From: Clostridia bacterium
Lineage (GTDB): Bacteria; Bacillota; Clostridia; Oscillospirales; CAG-272
NCBI GenBank assembly: GCA_017960705.1
Contig: JAGCYR010000073.1
Coordinates: 1 to 6,582 of the forward strand
DNA: 6,582 nucleotides
Direction of reading: 5' to 3'
How positions within the stretch are numbered: position 1 is the stretch's first letter; each line of letters begins with the position of its first letter. Positions 1-5,976 of this stretch are shown here, piece by piece. Both the position numbers and the translations under genes were made by a program. The notes under the pieces are model-generated. The model was not told the DNA's origin. It ran no database searches and was given only the letters and a program-made list of their open reading frames with translations.

Positions 1-1282
1 CCTCCATCGGGGGCAGTTCGAGTTCGGGGGTGTCGAGTTTGACCGTGACCCGCGCGATGCGGTCGTCGGTCACCTCGTCCACGGTAAAGAGCAGGTCGCC
101 GGTCTCGTATTCCTCGCCCTCCTCGGGGAGGCGTCCCATCCGTTCGAGCAAGAAGGTATGTATCCGCTTGCTGCGGAGGGCTTCGTCGGTATTCTCGTAC
201 CCCATCCCGTCGAACAGGGCGCCGAGCGTGAGCTTGCCGCTCGTTTCAAAGTAGTTGCCGCCGAGTTTGGCGAAATCGGGGTCGAACTCGTCGTCCTCGT
301 CGTAGATCTCCCCGACCAGTTCTTCAAGGAAGTCCTCGACGGTGACGAGCCCCATGATCTTGCCGTTCTTGTCGCGGACGATCGCCATACAGCACTTGTT
401 CCGGCTCATCTCGTCGAGCAGATCGTCGATCGGCGCGTCGAGGGGAACGAAGGTCGGTTTGGTCATCAGGCGGCGCAGATCGGCGCGCCCGGTGGTCATA
501 TAGGAACGCAGATAGTTCCGCACCATCAGGATACCGACCACCCTGTCTTTTTCAAGGACGGGCAGACGGGAATACTTGGTGCTTCGGATCAGATCGAGCA
601 CCTCGTCCTGCGACATGGAGAGCGAGACGTAGGTCACGTCGTCCCAGAGGGTCAGAACGTCGGCGACGCGGGTGCCGCCGAACTCGAGCGCGGATTGGAG
701 CAGATCGCTCTGATCCTCGTCGATCACGCCCTCCTCCTCGCCGGTCTCGATGATCTCGGTGATCTCGTCCTCGGTCACGGTCGGCTCCGACGAACCGCCG
801 GAGATCTTCGATACAAGCGCGGTCAAGCCCGAGAAAAGCAGGGTCAGAGGGGTCAGGATCCAGAGGAGAAAACGGAGGAAGGGCGCGAACGAAACGGCGA
901 CGGCGTCGTTGTCGTAATTCGCGAGGGTCTTGGGCGCGATCTCCCCGAAAAGGATAACGACGGCGGTCGTGACAAGGGTCGTCGCCGCGGTCTGCACTCC
1001 GGTCATGGTCTCCGCGTGAAGCAGTTGCAGGGCGAAGACGGTCGCAAGGGAGGCGCAGACGGTGTTGACGAGGCAGTTGCCCACGAGGATCGCCGTCAGA
1101 AACGTATCGAACTTATCGGACAGCGACAACGCCAGCGCCGCGCGCCGGTTGCCGTTCTCCGCAAGAGTTTTCAGTTTGATCCGATTCGCGCCGACGTAGG
1201 CGCTCTCGGACGCCGAGAAAAATGCGCTGAAGCCGAGCAGCAAAAGGCAGCCCAGAAGACACAGCGTACTGCTTGGGTCCAT
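1..1282 (-). CDS. CorC/HlyC-type CNNM-CBS membrane protein (3' end cut off by window)
   Basis: This is a membrane protein of the CNNM/CorC (hemolysin C-like) family, whose members are linked to magnesium/cobalt efflux or Mg homeostasis. Reading the minus strand from ATG at 1282 gives 427 uninterrupted codons to the window edge; no stop is reached, and family length (about 420-440) suggests only a few residues are missing. The DUF21/CNNM transmembrane domain is at about residues 5-165, with the family signatures FFSASESAY (21-29), GNCLVN (68-73) and GEIAPKT (113-119). A CBS pair at about 205-325 includes SRLPVLEKDRVVGIL and GLVTVEDFLEELVGEI. A CorC_HlyC C-terminal domain starts near 338 (KLGGNYFETSGKLTLG). 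The usual MTPR motif at the start of the CBS pair reads VLTLWDD, and the usual DEYGG reads RDKNGK, so this is a divergent paralogue. The start is the ATG just before the first hydrophobic segment; AAGGAG lies 16 nt upstream, a long spacing. The family call is strong; the transported ion is not shown. Confidence 0.93.
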   Translation of the reverse strand, partial: MDPSSTLCLLGCLLLLGFSAFFSASESAYVGANRIKLKTLAENGNRRAALALSLSDKFDTFLTAILVGNCLVNTVCASLATVFALQLLHAETMTGVQTAATTLVTTAVVILFGEIAPKTLANYDNDAVAVSFAPFLRFLLWILTPLTLLFSGLTALVSKISGGSSEPTVTEDEITEIIETGEEEGVIDEDQSDLLQSALEFGGTRVADVLTLWDDVTYVSLSMSQDEVLDLIRSTKYSRLPVLEKDRVVGILMVRNYLRSYMTTGRADLRRLMTKPTFVPLDAPIDDLLDEMSRNKCCMAIVRDKNGKIMGLVTVEDFLEELVGEIYDEDDEFDPDFAKLGGNYFETSGKLTLGALFDGMGYENTDEALRSKRIHTFLLERMGRLPEEGEEYETGDLLFTVDEVTDDRIARVTVKLDTPELELPPME

Positions 1283-1298
1283 AAAAAGAAAAACCACA

Positions 1299-1304
1299 CT
1301 CCTT
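1299..1304 (-). promoter_or_regulatory. Shine-Dalgarno of the CorC-like gene, unusually far from its ATG
   Basis: Minus-strand AAGGAG lies 16 nt upstream of the ATG at 1282, with a T-rich spacer. An in-frame GTG at 1297-1295 is only 1 nt from this motif, too close for a ribosome to use normally, so ATG 1282 is preferred. The motif can also pair weakly (4 bp plus a G-U) with TCCT a few bases upstream. Confidence 0.5.
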
Positions 1305-1354
1305 CGTTTGAGGAAGATATTCTCCGCAGTTTTATTGGTAGAGTATTATAGTTA

Positions 1355-1383
1355 ATTATACACACATTTGCGCCGTCTGTCAA
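1355..1383 (-). promoter_or_regulatory. Consensus sigma70/sigma-A promoter for the CorC-like gene
   Basis: On the minus strand a -35 box TTGACA (1383-1378) is separated by exactly 17 nt from a -10 box TATAAT (1360-1355). Both hexamers match the vegetative consensus without a mismatch. Transcription would begin near 1348, giving a leader of about 65 nt before the ATG at 1282. A second TATAAT at 1350-1345 follows downstream but has no matching -35 at the right distance. Confidence 0.85.
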
Positions 1384-1424
1384 TCTTTTTCCGAAAGAAT
1401 GGGTCAAAGTGGGGGATCAAAGCG

Positions 1425-1448
1425 AAAAAACGCGCCCCCCGGAGGGCG
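1425..1448 (-). terminator. Possible intrinsic terminator (minus strand)
   Basis: Read on the minus strand, CGCCC (1448-1444) can pair with GGGCG (1437-1433) around a 6-nt loop, and six T follow after 2 nt (1430-1425). The 5-bp stem is all G:C but short. It would stop minus-strand transcripts coming from inside ftsK before they reach the CorC-like promoter. It lies upstream of that gene, so it does not end any annotated gene. Confidence 0.3.
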
Positions 1449-1514
1449 GATCCGGGCGAAGGTGGGAGACGCGGCGTGACTTTTGTTTTTTCGGGAAAAA
1501 TCCAAGCCGCCCCC

Positions 1515-1544
1515 TTGATTTTGCCGGGGAGAATATGATAAAAT
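1515..1544 (+). promoter_or_regulatory. Extended -10 promoter for ftsK
   Basis: A -35-like TTGATT (1515-1520) lies 18 nt from a -10 box TAAAAT (1539-1544), which is preceded by TG one base upstream (1536-1537), an extended -10. Transcription would start at about 1551, leaving a leader of about 26 nt before the ATG at 1577 and only room for that start to have a Shine-Dalgarno. It probably drives the whole three-gene run to 5937, since the downstream gaps are 24 and 17 nt. Confidence 0.65.
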
Positions 1545-1560
1545 ATTTATATATGATAAA

Positions 1561-1567
1561 AAGGGGG
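1561..1567 (+). promoter_or_regulatory. Shine-Dalgarno that decides the ftsK start
   Basis: AAGGGGG lies 9 nt before ATG 1577 and just downstream of the predicted transcription start. The competing ATG at 1553 would lie within about 2 nt of the predicted RNA 5' end and has no purine-rich site before it. Confidence 0.65.
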
Positions 1568-1576
1568 ATCCTGCGG

Positions 1577-4500
1577 ATGGAAAAGCCGGCGAAAGACAGA
1601 TCGAAAACGCCGGACGGTCCCCCGAAAAAGACCTCGCGCCGACGGCTGATCCCGCCCATCCTCACCCTGCTTTCCCTTTACCTCGCGTTTTCGTTTTTCG
1701 GGGAGCGCTGCGGGTTCGACGTCGGATTTCTCGGCTCCCGCCTGATCCGGCTGATGACCGGGACCTTCGGGCTGGGCGCCGTACTGATCCCTCCCCTGCT
1801 CGCGATCCTGTCGCTTCTGGCGCGGGAGGACTTTTCACGGGGACGGTTCCTTCCCCGCTCGGTCTTCGCCCTGCTCTTCCTCTTCGCGGTCTCGACCCTC
1901 TCGTCGAGAGGCGTTCCGCTCGGAGAGGCGTTCTCCCGCGGGATCGACCTTTCGGGGGGCGGGGCTGCCGGGGCGGTGTTCCGACGGGCGATCGAGAGTT
2001 CGTTCGGACCCGCGGGGATCGTTCTTCTCACGCTTTCGTTTCCCTTGTTCTATTTCGTATTCTTTCCTCCCGCGCACCGGGTCGCGGTCCCGGCTTTCCT
2101 CTCCGCTCCGTTCCGGAAGAGAGTGAAACCCGACCCGCCGGCGCCGCCGAAAGTAAGAAAGGAGTTGCCCATGAGTTCCCGCCAAAACAAGCCGACCATC
2201 GTCGGAGGGGACGGATATTATCCCGTCGCCCACCGTGAGGACGAATCGTTCTCCGAGATCCGGGCAAGAATGGAAAAAGAGGAGCGCACCGGCGCCGAAC
2301 GCCGGGGCGTGATCGACGCCGCCGCGGAGGAGAAACGCGCCGAGGTCGATATCAGCATAGACCCGACGCCGGAGGAGAATATCGTTTTCACGCGGAGCGA
2401 AGTGTCCGCCCCCGTAGGGAGCTTCGCCCCGGATTCTCCCGACGTGGTGAGCGCGGCGGAGCTGTTCGGCAAACCGGGCTTCGCCTTTACCGAAGAATTC
2501 AACCGCACGCCGCCCCCCTCGGTCAAGCCGGAGGAGACGGTCCCTCTCCGCGCGCCCGTGACCGAAGCGCCGCGAACCTACGTTCCTCCTCGCCGTCCCG
2601 AGACCGCGGGGGGCTTCGTTCCCGACCACACCCCGATCCCGCCCGCCTACCGTCCGACCTTCTCCGGCCGTCCTGCTCCCTCGTCGGAGGTCGGCGCGGG
2701 AACGCCCTATATCCCGACCTTCCGTCCGAACGCGGTCGCAACGCCCGCGCCCGAGAACCGTCCCGTACAGACCCCGCCGCCGGTTTCCCCCGTGCAGACG
2801 GCGCCGACGCAGACTCCCGCGGAGGTCGTTCCTCCGACGGAGGCGCCCGCGGTTCAGCCGACGGCGCAGCCCGCGTTCCAACCCGCGCAACCGATGCAAC
2901 CGGCGCAACCGGTGCAACCTATACAGCCCGTTTCTCCCGTGCAGCCGGCGGCGCCCGTGGCGCAGCCGCAGTTCCAACCGACCGCCGTGCCGACCCCGGC
3001 GCCGGCTCCCGTGGAAACGCCGGTCGCGGAGCGCAATCCCTTCACCTACACCGTGACCGAGCACAACGTGACCGACGGCGCCCACAGAGGGGGCGACGGT
3101 CTTACCATCGAGACCTCCCGCGTGTCCGACGCGGCGGCGGGAGAACAGAGAATCGGGGAGCCGATCTCGGGCATGACCCCGCAGCCCTCCGATCCCTACG
3201 CCGACTACTGCCCGCCCACGCTCTCGCTTCTGAAGCCGGGCGAAACCGCCATGTCCGCCTCCTCCGAGGAGGAGATCCGCAAGAACGCAGAGAAACTGAT
3301 CGAGACGCTCGACAGTTTCCATATCGCGGCGTCCATCAACCACGTTTCGCGCGGTCCGCGTATCACGCGCTACGAGCTCCGACCCGAAAAGGGCGTCCGC
3401 ATCCGGAACATCACCAACCTGATCGACGATATCTCGATGGCGCTCGCCACGCCGGGCATCCGGATCGAGGCGCCGATCCCGGGCATCGCCGCGGTCGGGG
3501 TCGAGGTGCCGAACCGCGTTTCGACCGCCGTCCGTCTCCGCGATATGCTGGATAACGACCAGTTCCGCACGGCGTCCTCCAAGACGACGGTCTGCGTCGG
3601 ATCCGACGTCACGGGTCACCCGGTTTACGGCGATATCGCGAAAATGCCGCACGCCCTGATCGCGGGCGCGACCGGTATGGGTAAATCGGTCTGTATCAAC
3701 TCGATTCTGATCAGTCTGCTCTACAAAGCGCGCCCCGACGAAGTGAAACTGATCCTGGTCGACCCGAAGAAGGTCGAGCTCGGGGTCTACAACGGCATCC
3801 CGCACCTGCTCGTCCCGGTGGTCGTCGAGCCGCAGAAGGCGGCGGGCGCCCTGGTCTGGGCGGTGGGCGAAATGGAGCGCCGCTTCAACCTGATCGAGCA
3901 GACCGGGGTCCGCGACCTCAAGGGCTACAACAAAGTGGTGAAAGAGCATCCCGAGCTCGGCGGAACGCCGCTCCCGCAGATCGTCATCGTCATCGACGAG
4001 CTGAACGACCTGATGATGAGCGCGCGCGACGCGGTCGAGGACGCGATCTGCAGGATCGCGCAAAAGGCGAGAGCCGCGGGGATCCACCTCCTGATCGGTA
4101 CGCAGCGCCCGTCGGTCGACGTCATCACCGGCGTTATCAAGGCGAATATCCCGTCGCGGCTGGCGTTCCACGTCGCGTCGCAGGTCGACTCGCGCACCAT
4201 CCTCGACGCGGGCGGCGCGGAAAAGCTGCTTGACCGAGGCGATATGCTGTTCTTCCCGGTCGGCGCGCCGAAACCCATCCGCGTACAGGGGTCGCTCGTC
4301 GACGACGACGAGGTCGAACGGGTCACGAGCTTCCTGAAGCAGGGCGTGACCGACGGCGGCACCTACGACAGCGAGATCATGGCGAACATCGAACGCGAAG
4401 CCGAGAAATGCGCCCCGAAGGATAAGCGCGCAGAGCGCGACGGGGACGGCGACGGATTCGGGGACGACGACGATATCTTCCACGATCCGCAGTTCATCGC

Positions 4501-4699
4501 CGCCGTCGAGATCGCCGTCAACCTCGGGCAGATCTCGACCTCGAAGATCCAGACCAAGCTCCGCATCGGGTTCCAGAAGGCGACCAATTTCATCGACCGG
4601 ATGGAGGAAATGGGGATCGTCGGTCCGCACAACGGATCGAAACCCCGCGACGTTCTGATCTCCGCCGCGCAGTTCCTCGAAATGAAGTCGCGGCATTAA
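1577..4699 (+). CDS. ftsK: FtsK/SpoIIIE-family DNA translocase
   Basis: A 1040-residue septum-anchored DNA pump; the family moves chromosomal DNA through the closing division or sporulation septum by ATP hydrolysis. The N-terminus has four hydrophobic segments (about 24-41, 62-82, 95-108, 146-163; FtsK_4TM). A charged, then P/Q-rich linker runs to about 540, with QP-type repeats at 427-468. The motor spans about 541-935: Walker A GATGMGKS (697-704), Walker B IVIVIDELNDLMM with D807/E808, then GTQRPSVDVITG and DSRTILDAGGAEKLL. An acidic run DGDGDGFGDDDD (955-966) precedes the winged-helix gamma domain (about 973-1036), which reads polar DNA sequences and ends in GSKPRDVLIS. The Walker B motif has Asn where DELADL is usual. 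The start is ATG 1577, with AAGGGGG (1561-1567) 9 nt upstream. The frame is open further upstream to a GTG at 1409, and an ATG at 1553 exists, but neither has a ribosome site. Whether it acts as FtsK or SpoIIIE cannot be told from sequence. Confidence 0.97.
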   Translation: MEKPAKDRSKTPDGPPKKTSRRRLIPPILTLLSLYLAFSFFGERCGFDVGFLGSRLIRLMTGTFGLGAVLIPPLLAILSLLAREDFSRGRFLPRSVFALLFLFAVSTLSSRGVPLGEAFSRGIDLSGGGAAGAVFRRAIESSFGPAGIVLLTLSFPLFYFVFFPPAHRVAVPAFLSAPFRKRVKPDPPAPPKVRKELPMSSRQNKPTIVGGDGYYPVAHREDESFSEIRARMEKEERTGAERRGVIDAAAEEKRAEVDISIDPTPEENIVFTRSEVSAPVGSFAPDSPDVVSAAELFGKPGFAFTEEFNRTPPPSVKPEETVPLRAPVTEAPRTYVPPRRPETAGGFVPDHTPIPPAYRPTFSGRPAPSSEVGAGTPYIPTFRPNAVATPAPENRPVQTPPPVSPVQTAPTQTPAEVVPPTEAPAVQPTAQPAFQPAQPMQPAQPVQPIQPVSPVQPAAPVAQPQFQPTAVPTPAPAPVETPVAERNPFTYTVTEHNVTDGAHRGGDGLTIETSRVSDAAAGEQRIGEPISGMTPQPSDPYADYCPPTLSLLKPGETAMSASSEEEIRKNAEKLIETLDSFHIAASINHVSRGPRITRYELRPEKGVRIRNITNLIDDISMALATPGIRIEAPIPGIAAVGVEVPNRVSTAVRLRDMLDNDQFRTASSKTTVCVGSDVTGHPVYGDIAKMPHALIAGATGMGKSVCINSILISLLYKARPDEVKLILVDPKKVELGVYNGIPHLLVPVVVEPQKAAGALVWAVGEMERRFNLIEQTGVRDLKGYNKVVKEHPELGGTPLPQIVIVIDELNDLMMSARDAVEDAICRIAQKARAAGIHLLIGTQRPSVDVITGVIKANIPSRLAFHVASQVDSRTILDAGGAEKLLDRGDMLFFPVGAPKPIRVQGSLVDDDEVERVTSFLKQGVTDGGTYDSEIMANIEREAEKCAPKDKRAERDGDGDGFGDDDDIFHDPQFIAAVEIAVNLGQISTSKIQTKLRIGFQKATNFIDRMEEMGIVGPHNGSKPRDVLISAAQFLEMKSRH
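2158..2173 (+). promoter_or_regulatory. Internal ribosome binding site and ATG within ftsK (codon 199)
   Basis: AAAGGAG (2158-2164) is followed after 6 nt by an in-frame ATG (2171-2173), Met199 of FtsK. The match is better than the site for the full-length start. It falls directly after the fourth membrane segment and a basic stretch (FRKRVK). Starting here would give an 842-residue protein with the linker, motor and gamma domain but no membrane anchor. It may be chance, because the motif also encodes Lys-Glu in frame. Confidence 0.4.
2855..2980 (+). repeat. QP-rich repeat tract in the ftsK linker
   Basis: Codons 427-468 of ftsK encode irregular QPA/QPV/QPM/QPI repeats, written with a mix of CAG/CAA and CCG/CCC/CCT codons. 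P/Q-rich linkers between the membrane and motor domains are typical of FtsK. The irregular codon use suggests that the amino-acid composition is selected rather than a recent DNA expansion. Confidence 0.7.
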
Positions 4700-4723
4700 A
4701 AAACGAAAAGAGAGGTGTCCCGA

Positions 4724-5281
4724 ATGATCCTGCTCCTGCTTGCCGACGGATTTGAAGAGACCGAGGCGCTGGTCCCCTTTGATCTTCTGAAACGCGCAAA
4801 ATGCGAGGTCCAAACCGTCGGGATCACCGGCAAGACCGTGACCGGCGCGCACGGGATCCCCGTGACGGCGGATCTGTCCCCCCGCGACGTCAAGGGGAAG
4901 ATCGACGCCCTGATCCTGCCCGGCGGGATGCCCGGAGCGAAGAACCTCGACGAGTCGCCCGACGTCGACCGTCTGATCGAGAAAACGGTCGCGGACGGAG
5001 GTCGGCTCGCCGCCATCTGCGCGGCGCCGATGATTTTGGGTCACCGCGGGCTCCTCAAAGGCAAACGCGCTGTCTGCTTCCCCGGCTTTGAAAGCGAACT
5101 CAAAGGCGCGACCGTGACGAAAGCGCGGGTCGAGAACGACGGGATGATCACCACCGCCGTCGGGATGGGCGCCGCCTACGAATTCGGGCTTGCCCTGATC
5201 TCCCGTCTCAAAGGAAGAGACGCGGCGGAATCGGTCAAACGCTCCGCCCTGATCCCCGACGGGATAACGATCCCCGACTGA
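4724..5281 (+). CDS. DJ-1/PfpI (ThiJ/YajL)-family protein
   Basis: A 185-residue single-domain protein of the DJ-1/PfpI superfamily, cytosolic, with no signal peptide. Family members include YajL, DJ-1 and other cysteine-dependent glyoxalase, protease or stress proteins; the exact reaction cannot be set from sequence. The fold markers are the N-terminal strand MILLLLADGFEETEA, with E14 at the place of DJ-1 Glu18, the LILPGGMPGAKNL strand and loop, and the nucleophile elbow AAICAAP with Cys99 as the likely reactive residue, followed by ILGHRGLLKGKRA. The AAICAAP elbow and length place it nearer YajL/DJ-1 than the PfpI proteases. A second Cys (Cys26) follows the first helix. The start is ATG 4724, with GAGG (4712-4715) 8 nt upstream; an in-frame GTG at 4715 overlaps that site and is less likely. 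It begins 24 nt after ftsK, so the two are probably co-transcribed. Confidence 0.92.
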   Translation: MILLLLADGFEETEALVPFDLLKRAKCEVQTVGITGKTVTGAHGIPVTADLSPRDVKGKIDALILPGGMPGAKNLDESPDVDRLIEKTVADGGRLAAICAAPMILGHRGLLKGKRAVCFPGFESELKGATVTKARVENDGMITTAVGMGAAYEFGLALISRLKGRDAAESVKRSALIPDGITIPD

Positions 5282-5298
5282 TCCGAAAAGAGGTAACT

Positions 5299-5937
5299 AT
5301 GGTCTTAAAACCGAAAGAAACGCACGTCGCCTACCGCTGCCCCGACTGCCTGTCCGCCGTCAAGGGGCTGATCGGCGATTTCATACCCGACGCAGGGATG
5401 CTCCGTTTGAAATGCCCCTGCGGGAAAAGCCGGATGCAGGTGATCCCCTCCCCCGACCGCGAGAAGATCCGCTTTGACGTTCCCTGCCTGTTCTGCAGGC
5501 AGGATCATCACTTCACGGTGTCGCGGAGCGTGGTCTTCGGGGATCGGCTCTTCCTTCTGAACTGCCCCTATACCAATATGGATATCGGTTTTCTCGGTTC
5601 CGAAGACGCGGTCAGCTCTGCGCTCGACGGACAGCTCGAGGAGGTCTCGAAGCTCGCCGGGATGCTCGGCGTGGAGCGGCTGCAGGATCTCACGCCCGAG
5701 GAAGCCGAGAACGAAGGGGCGCTCCCCGACGCCGAGGTGCACGATATCGTCCGTTTCATCGTCAAGGAGATGGAGGCGGACGGCGCGATCTCCTGCCCCT
5801 GCGGGACGGGTCCCTACGAGACCGCGATGACCGAGAACGGGATCCTGGTCTACTGCACCGTCTGCGGCGCGTCGCACCTCTTCCCCGCGAACAGCGTCTC
5901 GGACGCGGAGGCGTTTCTGCACTGTGAGTCGCTGTAA
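5299..5937 (+). CDS. Cysteine-rich zinc-ribbon-like protein, function unknown
   Basis: A 212-residue protein that I do not recognise as a named family. It carries paired cysteines typical of zinc ribbons in three clusters: C14-x2-C17 with C39-x-C41 (CPDC, CPCG); C63-x2-C66 with nearby H70/H71 and C89; and C166-x-C168 with C186-x2-C189 (CPCG, CTVC). The N-terminal half (about 1-100) is beta-rich. The middle (about 102-150) looks helical and acidic (ALDGQLEEVSKLAGML). The C-terminal ribbon repeats the N-terminal one with the CxC knuckle first. There are no membrane segments or signal peptide, so it is likely cytosolic. The start is ATG 5299, with AAGAGG 5 nt upstream. It begins 17 nt after the DJ-1-like gene and is the last gene of the presumed ftsK operon. 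The layout resembles CpXC-type zinc-binding proteins of Bacillota, but that is only a resemblance. Nucleic-acid binding or a structural metal role are both possible. Confidence 0.88.
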   Translation: MVLKPKETHVAYRCPDCLSAVKGLIGDFIPDAGMLRLKCPCGKSRMQVIPSPDREKIRFDVPCLFCRQDHHFTVSRSVVFGDRLFLLNCPYTNMDIGFLGSEDAVSSALDGQLEEVSKLAGMLGVERLQDLTPEEAENEGALPDAEVHDIVRFIVKEMEADGAISCPCGTGPYETAMTENGILVYCTVCGASHLFPANSVSDAEAFLHCESL

Positions 5938-5944
5938 CTGAAGA

Positions 5945-5976
5945 ACCCCCTCAAAGATCCCGGAAAAGAGGGGGGT
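5945..5976. terminator. Hairpin in the convergent gap, possible bidirectional terminator
   Basis: CCCCCTC (5946-5952) pairs with GAGGGGG (5968-5974) across a 15-nt loop. On the minus strand the stem is followed by TTCTTCAGTT, a moderately T-rich tail, and it directly abuts the amidase stop codon. On the plus strand no T-tract follows, so it should end the amidase message better than the ftsK operon message. An alternative small hairpin GGGGT-CAG-ACCCC (5972-5984) shares the same G run and would compete with it. Confidence 0.5.

Larger units (their letters stand above)
1283..1576. other. Divergent intergenic region between the CorC-like gene and ftsK
   Basis: These 294 bases separate two divergent genes. 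The left part (about 1310-1400) and the right part (about 1515-1560) are AT-rich and hold the two promoters. The middle is GC-rich and holds a terminator-like hairpin for minus-strand transcripts (1425-1448) and an AT-rich inverted repeat TTTTT-CGGG-AAAAA (1487-1500) about 15 nt upstream of the ftsK -35 box. I find no convincing small gene. The ftsK reading frame is open back to a GTG at 1409, but that stretch has no ribosome binding site and crosses the promoter. Confidence 0.7.

Noticed and set aside
158..1351. Long plus-strand open frame opposite the CorC-like gene
   Set aside because: The minus-strand reading gives a complete CNNM/CBS/CorC domain order, a consensus promoter and a ribosome site; the plus-strand product has no recognisable motif.
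1409..1576. Upstream extension of FtsK from a GTG at 1409
   Set aside because: No Shine-Dalgarno precedes it, the region contains the ftsK promoter, and the added residues look unlike a protein N-terminus. ATG 1577 has a good ribosome site.
2854..3045. Small cysteine-repeat peptide (GC-x-GC pattern) on the minus strand, resembling a RiPP-like precursor
   Set aside because: The Cys-Gly repeats are simply the antisense of the QP codon repeats in the ftsK linker; there is no ribosome site, promoter or modifying enzyme nearby.
4715..4723. GTG start three codons upstream in the DJ-1-like gene
   Set aside because: It overlaps the AG-rich site that best serves ATG 4724, and the family fold begins at the MILLLLADG strand.
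1835..5044. Very long open frame on the minus strand opposite ftsK and the DJ-1-like gene
   Set aside because: Its translation is a low-complexity R/D/G/H-rich product with no domain. It exists because GC-rich genes rarely use TTA, CTA and TCA codons, so the antisense frame lacks stops. The plus strand has clear FtsK and DJ-1 motifs.
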